DNA from: Clostridiales bacterium
Lineage (GTDB): Bacteria > Bacillota > Desulfotomaculia > Desulfotomaculales > VENG01
Assembly (NCBI GenBank): GCA_021736985.1
Contig: JAIPEW010000008.1
Span: 27,893 to 91,892 of the forward strand
Direction of reading: 5' to 3'
Length of the DNA stretch: 64,000 nucleotides
In this document: positions 59,215 to 64,000 of the stretch, in pieces
Layout of the letters: each line of letters starts with the position of its first letter
Numbering within the stretch: the first letter of the stretch is position 1
The notes under the pieces: generated by a model
The model's database searches: none
What the model was told of the DNA's origin: nothing
The model's input: the letters and a program-made list of their open reading frames with translations, nothing else
Made by a program: the position numbers and the translations under genes

Positions 59215-60018
59215 ATGATTAAAGTTATAGTTACTGGAGCTGCAGGCAGGATGGGTAAAGAAGTGGTAAAAGCTGTCCAGCGTGAAAATGATATTGAGAT
59301 AGTTGGTGCGGTTGATCAGCAGTTTATAGGATATGATATAGGTATTTTGATGGGGCAAGAAAGAATTGGTGTAACATTACAAGATAACCTGGAAAATGCT
59401 ATAAATATTTCTTGCCCTGATGTTGTAGTTGATTTTACAAATTCGGATTCTGTAATAAGTAATATATTTATTGCTTTAAAGCACAATGTTAAGCCTGTTA
59501 TAGGTACTACTGGTATGAGTTCGGATGAAATTGAATCGATACGTAACGAATGCAAAAATAAAAAAATTGGCTGCATTATTGCGGCTAATTTTGCAATCGG
59601 TGCTTTATTAATGATGAGATTTACTCAAGAAGCTGTAAAATACTTTCCTAATGTAGAAATAATAGAGCAGCATCATGATCAAAAAATTGACGCTCCTTCT
59701 GGTACGGCAATAAAGACTGCAGAGTTATTATCTGAAAACCGGGGTGAGTTCCAGCAGGGACTTCCTACAGAAGTTGAGAAAATTCCAGGTTCCAGGGGAG
59801 GGGAATTTAACGGTGGTGTAAGGATTCATAGTGTGCGTTTACCAGGTCTTGTAGCACATCAGGAAGTTATTTTAGGTGGTTTAGGTCAGACACTTAAAAT
59901 CAGGCACGATTCGATAACGCGTGAATCATTTATGCCTGGAGTTATTGTAGCAATAAAAAAAGTGGGTAACATTGAAGAGATGGTATATGGTTTAGAGAAA
60001 ATACTTTTCGAAGATTAA
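59215..60018 (+). CDS. dapB: 4-hydroxy-tetrahydrodipicolinate reductase
   Basis: A 267-aa DapB. The nucleotide loop is VTGAAGRMGKEV, then GTTGMSS, and the catalytic stretch EQHHDQKIDAPSGTA. It reduces hydroxytetrahydrodipicolinate in lysine and meso-DAP synthesis with NAD(P)H. Its substrate is also the precursor for dipicolinate made by the next two genes. In B. subtilis dapB lies elsewhere; here it is joined to the dpa-asd-dapA run. Confidence 0.96.
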   Translation: MIKVIVTGAAGRMGKEVVKAVQRENDIEIVGAVDQQFIGYDIGILMGQERIGVTLQDNLENAINISCPDVVVDFTNSDSVISNIFIALKHNVKPVIGTTGMSSDEIESIRNECKNKKIGCIIAANFAIGALLMMRFTQEAVKYFPNVEIIEQHHDQKIDAPSGTAIKTAELLSENRGEFQQGLPTEVEKIPGSRGGEFNGGVRIHSVRLPGLVAHQEVILGGLGQTLKIRHDSITRESFMPGVIVAIKKVGNIEEMVYGLEKILFED

Positions 60019-60040
60019 GTTTTACTAATTAATAAACAAG

Positions 60041-60069
60041 CACCTCTTGAGTAACTAGTTCATATACTA
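60041..60069 (+). promoter_or_regulatory. Sigma-K-like promoter before dpaA
   Basis: CACC (60041-60044) and CATATACTA (60061-60069) with a 16-base spacer match the sigma-K consensus mACm-N16-CATAnnnTA exactly. It lies about 35 bases before dpaA. In B. subtilis the spoVF (dpa) operon is transcribed by sigma-K in the mother cell. Confidence 0.75.
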
Positions 60070-60103
60070 AGTTATTATAGCAAGAATATTGGAGGGTCTG
60101 CGT

Positions 60104-60988
60104 ATGCAACCTAACCTAAGCGGGATAAGCCTGGCAATTTTAGGTGGTGATTACAGGGAAGTTTTATTAGCTGAACATTTAGTTAAATTAAGCGCCCGTG
60201 TAAAAGTATTTGGAATAAATATTGAAAATAAAACAATAGAGCAATGCAGTGGTTTGTGGGAGACAGTTGAAAATATAGATGCTTTAATATTGCCGGTCCC
60301 GGGAGTTAGTGAGGATTTAAAGTTGTATACACCTCGTTATAAGGAATCAGTATATGTTGACGAGGAACTATTTTCAGTGATTTCTAATAGATTTCCCGTT
60401 TTGGTAGGAGTTGCAAAAACGTCACTAAAAAACATGGCAAAAAAATATAACCTGAGGTTAATAGAAGTTATGAATATAGATGAAGTAGCAATATTAAATT
60501 CTATTCCTTCGGCCGAAGGTGCTGTACAGAGAGCTATGGAAAAAATGCTAATAACTATTCATGGCTGTAATGCAGTAGTATGCGGGTTTGGTAGAACAGC
60601 AATAACACTGGTGAGAATGCTGCATGCACTGGGTGCCAATGTAACTGTTTTGGCCCGGGATCCAGCTCAAATAGCCCGAGCCGTGGAGATGGGGGTAAAT
60701 GTTGAAGCGTATTCAAAAGTAAAAGAAATTGATAAGATAGATATTATATTTAATACTGTACCTGCACTTGTATTAACACGTGAATTTTTAAAATCCTTAC
60801 TAACTGCTCCCTTAATTATTGATATTGCTTCAGCCCCGGGAGGAACGGATTTTGAAACTGCAAAAGAACTGGGTTTTGATGCTGAATTAATACCAGGAAT
60901 TCCTGGTAAAGTAGCTCCTGAAACAGCAGGCCAGATATTAGCCCAGGTTGTTCCAAAACTGTTAGTTGAAGAATTAACCCTCCGTTGA
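60104..60988 (+). CDS. dpaA: Dipicolinate synthase subunit A
   Basis: A 294-aa SpoVFA. SGISLAILGGDYREVLLAEHL at the start and the Rossmann part VVCGFGRTAITLVRMLHALGANVTVLARD are typical, as is the end AAPGG-like ASAPGGTDF. With DpaB it oxidises dihydrodipicolinate to dipicolinic acid in the mother cell for the spore core. ATG 60104 follows TTGGAGGG; the track start is the TTG of that site. Confidence 0.96.
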   Translation: MQPNLSGISLAILGGDYREVLLAEHLVKLSARVKVFGINIENKTIEQCSGLWETVENIDALILPVPGVSEDLKLYTPRYKESVYVDEELFSVISNRFPVLVGVAKTSLKNMAKKYNLRLIEVMNIDEVAILNSIPSAEGAVQRAMEKMLITIHGCNAVVCGFGRTAITLVRMLHALGANVTVLARDPAQIARAVEMGVNVEAYSKVKEIDKIDIIFNTVPALVLTREFLKSLLTAPLIIDIASAPGGTDFETAKELGFDAELIPGIPGKVAPETAGQILAQVVPKLLVEELTLR

Positions 60989-61017
60989 TTTTGACTTTGT
61001 TGGAGGTGTTTGTTTTA

Positions 61018-61602
61018 ATGCGTTTTAAGAATTTGACTATTGGTTTTGCGCTAACAGGGTCTCATTGTACAATTAATGAAGTTATGCCGCACCTTGACAA
61101 TTTAAAAAAAGAAGGTGCTGAGATTTATCCTATTATAAGTGAATCTTTAGATAAAACAGATACAAGATTTGGTAGTGCCGGAGAGTGGAAGAATGCAATT
61201 GAAAAGATTACACAGAAATCTTTAATAAAAACTGTAGTGGATGCTGAGCCCATAGGGCCCCAGAAAATGTTGGATGTACTGGTTATTGCACCATGTACAG
61301 GAAACACTCTGGCTAAAATTACACAGGCTATAACAGATGGTCCGGTACTTATGGCAGTAAAATCACAATTGCGTAATAAACGCCCGGTTGTATTAGCTGT
61401 TTCTACAAATGATGGGCTTAGCTTTAATGCTAAAAACTTGGGATTACTTCTCAATATAAAGAATATATATATGGTACCATTTGGTCAAGATAATCCAACC
61501 GGCAAGCCTAATTCATTAAAATCTAAGATGGATTTAATGCCAGATACAATTGAATGGGCTTTAGAAGGTAGGCAAAAACAACCAGTTTTGCAGTCCTTTT
61601 GA
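61018..61602 (+). CDS. dpaB: Dipicolinate synthase subunit B (flavoprotein)
   Basis: A 194-aa SpoVFB of the Dfp/UbiX flavoprotein fold: IGFALTGSHCTINEV, VIAPCTGNTLAKI and PVVLAVSTNDGLS. It partners DpaA. ATG 61018 follows TTGGAGGTG. Same transcript as dpaA, about 30 bases after it. Confidence 0.96.
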   Translation: MRFKNLTIGFALTGSHCTINEVMPHLDNLKKEGAEIYPIISESLDKTDTRFGSAGEWKNAIEKITQKSLIKTVVDAEPIGPQKMLDVLVIAPCTGNTLAKITQAITDGPVLMAVKSQLRNKRPVVLAVSTNDGLSFNAKNLGLLLNIKNIYMVPFGQDNPTGKPNSLKSKMDLMPDTIEWALEGRQKQPVLQSF

Positions 61603-61659
61603 ATTTTTTTAAGCCGGTCCGGAATTGAAGTAATACAAAAATCCAGGGGGGAATTATAT

Positions 61660-62679
61660 ATGAAGTATTTTAATGTTGCAGTAGTTGGCGCTACCGGGGC
61701 GGTAGGTCAAGAACTCTTAAACTTACTGGAAGAGCGCAATTTTCCTATAAATGAATTGCGTCTTTGTGCTACTTCTCGTTCTGCCGGGCGAAAAGTTGAG
61801 TTTAAGGGAAGTACTTATAGAGTAGAAGAAACAACTTTTGATTCTTTTAAAGGTATGGATATTGCTTTATTTGCAGGAGGTTCTGCCAGTAAGGAGTTTG
61901 GACCTGCGGCAGTAGAGTGTGGTGCAGTAGTAATAGATAACAGCAGTAATTTTAGACTTGATAATGAAGTTCCGCTGGTTGTACCTGAAGTTAATCCTGA
62001 AGATGTTATTTGGCACAGGGGGGTTATTGCTAATCCAAATTGTTCAACAATCATTATGACGCTTCCACTAAAAGCTGTACATGATGTTTGTAAAATAAAA
62101 AGGGTGGTTGTATCTACTTATCAAGCTGTTAGTGGTGCAGGTGCTGAAGGTATTAATGAACTAAGCGAACAAACAAAGGCAGTTATGTCCGGAGGAGAAT
62201 ATAGCCCCCAAAAATTTCAACATCAAATTGCTTTTAATCTTATACCTCATATAGATGTATTACAGGAAATGGATTATACAAAGGAAGAATGGAAAATGGT
62301 TAAAGAAACACATAAGATAATACATGATGACTTTGGTATAACTGCTACTACGGTTAGAGTCCCGGTTTACAGGAGTCACGCTGAATCAATTAATATAGAA
62401 ACATATGAAAAAATCACCGCTTCCAAGGCAAAAGAAGTATTTGATGCATTTCCAAATTTAATTGTAGATGATAACCTTGCTGATAACAGGTACCCCATGC
62501 CGCTTTATACTTCTAACAGAGATGAGGTTTTTGTAGGCAGAATTAGAGAGGATAATACTATAGATAAAGGTTTAAATATTTGGATATCAGCTGATCAAAT
62601 ACGTAAAGGTGCTGCTACTAATGCAATACAAATTGCAGAGCTGGTAATAAAATATGGATGCCTACTGCAGAAAAAATAA
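61660..62679 (+). CDS. asd: Aspartate-semialdehyde dehydrogenase
   Basis: A 339-aa Asd. The NADP loop VGATGAVGQELL, the catalytic Cys in ANPNCSTIIM and the His in RVPVYRSHAE are present. It makes aspartate semialdehyde, substrate of DapA encoded next. ATG follows CAGGGGGG. In B. subtilis dapG (aspartokinase) lies between asd and dapA; it is absent here. Confidence 0.97.
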   Translation: MKYFNVAVVGATGAVGQELLNLLEERNFPINELRLCATSRSAGRKVEFKGSTYRVEETTFDSFKGMDIALFAGGSASKEFGPAAVECGAVVIDNSSNFRLDNEVPLVVPEVNPEDVIWHRGVIANPNCSTIIMTLPLKAVHDVCKIKRVVVSTYQAVSGAGAEGINELSEQTKAVMSGGEYSPQKFQHQIAFNLIPHIDVLQEMDYTKEEWKMVKETHKIIHDDFGITATTVRVPVYRSHAESINIETYEKITASKAKEVFDAFPNLIVDDNLADNRYPMPLYTSNRDEVFVGRIREDNTIDKGLNIWISADQIRKGAATNAIQIAELVIKYGCLLQKK

Positions 62680-62732
62680 TATATAAAAAAGCACTTATAA
62701 ATATATATATATTGTAAAGAAGGTGAGAGAAA

Positions 62733-63617
62733 TTGAATGCTGATTTTGGTAGATTATTGACTGCTATGGTAACACCTTTTAACAAGGACCTGTCTATTAA
62801 TTATGTCCAGGCAAAAAATTTAGCTTGCAGTTTAGTTGATGCAGGTTGTGATGGGCTAGTCATAGCAGGAACTACTGGTGAGTCCCCTACATTGTCAAAA
62901 GATGAAAAAATTGAGCTGTTTAAAGTTGTAGTTGAAGAAGTTGGAGGAAAAGCTGTAGTAATTGCAGGTACTGGAAGTAATAATACTGCAGATAGTATTG
63001 CGCTTACCAGTGAAGCTGAAAAAGTGGGTGTAGATGGTGTGATGCTGGTAGGTCCTTATTATAATAAACCTTCTCAGGAAGGTTTATACCAGCACTTTAA
63101 GACTGTGGCTGAAAGTACAAAATTACCGGTAATGTTGTATAATGTACCAGGAAGAACTGGAGTGAATATTTTACCTGGATGTGTAAAAAAATTATCGCAT
63201 GTAGATAATATTGTGGCAATTAAAGAGGCCGCTGGTAGTTTAGACCAGGTAAGTGAATTATACAGGACTTTGCCGGGTGACTTCTCTATTTATAGTGGCG
63301 ATGATTCTTCTACGCTTCCTTTTATGGCAATTGGTGGAAAAGGAATTGTAAGTGTAGCAGCGCATGTAGCATGTTCAGGGATGAAAGAGATGATTGATGC
63401 ATTTACATCAGGAGATGTAACATCTGCTGTAAAACAGCATGCTGAGTTGTTTCCGGTATATAAGGCTATGTTTGCAGCCGGTAACCCGGTTTCTGTAAAA
63501 GCAGCCCTGAACATTATGGGGTGCCAGGTAGGATCTCCCAGGCTTCCACTGGTAGAAGCGGGCGAAGTAGAAAAGGAAAACATTAAAAATGTATTATTAG
63601 AAAAAGGTTTAATATAA
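62733..63617 (+). CDS. dapA: 4-hydroxy-tetrahydrodipicolinate synthase
   Basis: A 294-aa DapA, a TIM-barrel lyase. [17 protein letters not shown] and the Schiff-base Lys in VAIKEAAG are intact. It condenses pyruvate with aspartate semialdehyde. Start is TTG 62733 after AAGGTGAG. Last gene of the operon; a strong terminator follows. Confidence 0.97.
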   Translation: MNADFGRLLTAMVTPFNKDLSINYVQAKNLACSLVDAGCDGLVIAGTTGESPTLSKDEKIELFKVVVEEVGGKAVVIAGTGSNNTADSIALTSEAEKVGVDGVMLVGPYYNKPSQEGLYQHFKTVAESTKLPVMLYNVPGRTGVNILPGCVKKLSHVDNIVAIKEAAGSLDQVSELYRTLPGDFSIYSGDDSSTLPFMAIGGKGIVSVAAHVACSGMKEMIDAFTSGDVTSAVKQHAELFPVYKAMFAAGNPVSVKAALNIMGCQVGSPRLPLVEAGEVEKENIKNVLLEKGLI

Positions 63618-63626
63618 AAGTAAGGT

Positions 63627-63658
63627 AAGCGACCATACTTAATAGTGGTCGCTTTTTT
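63627..63658 (+). terminator. Terminator after dapA
   Basis: AAGCGACCA (63627-63635) pairs perfectly with TGGTCGCTT (63646-63654), then TTTT. Confidence 0.9.
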
Positions 63659-63659
63659 A

Positions 63660-63955
63660 ATTAGTCTCCCACGAACTTCTTGCTCACAACGGAGAATAAA
63701 AACCCTTTCAGCAGCCGTTTTATGGCCGGTGATGCTCGGAGTGGACGTACGGAGGCATATTCAGAGAGCGAATGAGGCCGAGGAAAAGCGCCGGTGCATG
63801 TCTGAGCGACTGGAGTGGGGAGTGGAGAATACCACCGGCCTAGCAAAACAAAGTTTTCTTATTACTCAGCTTTCGCACCTAGAAAAATGTAATTCATTCA
63901 ACTCCGGTGGTGTTGATGTCCGTTATAGTATAGTACTTGATTTTTTAAAAAAAGC
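63660..63955. other. G+C-richer non-coding block at the right end
   Basis: After the dapA terminator the base composition changes: GATGCTCGGAGTGGACG, GAATGAGGCCGAGG and CTGGAGTGGGGAGTGG are unlike the A+T-rich neighbours. GCCGG and CCGGC elements (near 63734, 63762, 63834) could fold. The 104-aa track ORF starts inside the terminator and has no ribosome-binding site. This may be the flank of a mobile element whose gene lies past the window, which is inference. Confidence 0.4.
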
Positions 63956-64000
63956 ATGAAAAACACCTCAACGTCTGGTATAGTTGGTTTGCCAAGAACC
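63956..64000 (+). CDS. Start of an ORF leaving the window
   Basis: ATG 63956 opens MKNTSTSGIVGLPRT and runs off the edge. No clear ribosome-binding site precedes it. Too short to identify. Confidence 0.25.
   Translation, partial: MKNTSTSGIVGLPRT

Noticed and set aside
63645-63959. 104-aa ORF at the right end
   Set aside because: Starts inside the dapA terminator, no ribosome-binding site, composition of a non-coding block.

Overview
The window reads as chromosome of a low-GC, endospore-forming member of the Clostridia, probably a Peptococcaceae/Desulfotomaculum-like lineage. Support: A+T-rich genes with GTG/TTG starts and strong GGAGG ribosome-binding sites, spore germination (gerA/B/C), dipicolinate synthase (dpaA/dpaB), CodY, HslVU, a Gram-positive amino-acid ABC transporter, and gene order from topA to dapA that closely follows the Bacillus subtilis/Clostridia housekeeping block. 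No tRNA, rRNA or CRISPR array was seen. Species cannot be named from the sequence alone.

Region by region. (1) 1-15.4 kb is a mixed accessory region: a 5'-truncated PLD-nuclease/helicase/DUF3427 protein coupled to a NUDIX hydrolase, a DUF3231 protein, a decayed glyoxalase (VOC) gene, a PAS-PAS-GGDEF diguanylate cyclase, a YbgC-type thioesterase, an unrecognised 263-aa gene with its own terminator, a polar amino-acid ABC importer, an MFS exporter, a secreted nuclease, an acyl-CoA synthetase and a GNAT. Around 14.6-15.5 kb lies a gene-free stretch with a 60-bp palindrome. (2) 15.5-22.5 kb is a spore-linked cluster: gerA-gerB-gerC, a tiny two-TM gene missing from the ORF track, then ku, a frameshifted DNA ligase (LigD ligase domain) and a separate LigD polymerase domain, all same-strand and nearly gap-free. 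(3) 22.6-31 kb is dprA-topA-trmFO-xerC-hslV-hslU-codY. (4) 31-42 kb is rpsB-tsf-pyrH-frr, a small unknown gene, then uppS-cdsA-ytvI-like-dxr-rseP-ispG-proS (translation, nucleotide, undecaprenyl, CDP-DAG and MEP isoprenoid synthesis). (5) 42-53.4 kb is rimP-nusA-ylxR-infB-rbfA-nrnA-truB-ribF, a pair of small genes, rpsO and pnp (transcription/translation/RNA turnover); ylxQ is missing from its usual place. (6) 53.4-63.6 kb is ylxY-like deacetylase, dacF-like carboxypeptidase, M16 protease, dut-like, a membrane protein, ylmC/ymxH, a truncated SDH-type protease, dapB, dpaA, dpaB, asd, dapA: lysine/dipicolinate synthesis for cell wall and spore core. A consensus sigma-K-like promoter precedes dpaA. 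(7) The last 340 bp after the dapA terminator hold a G+C-richer non-coding block and the start of an ORF leaving the window.

The most notable points are the ger-ku-ligD cluster with its A7 frameshift in the ligase, a gerA reading frame that continues 54 codons upstream of any canonical start to an ATT, hairpins placed between Shine-Dalgarno and ATG at pnp and dapB, the sigma-K site before dpaA, the DUF4258-like small gene pair before rpsO, and several decayed or truncated genes. All family calls come from reading motifs by eye; no database search was run.
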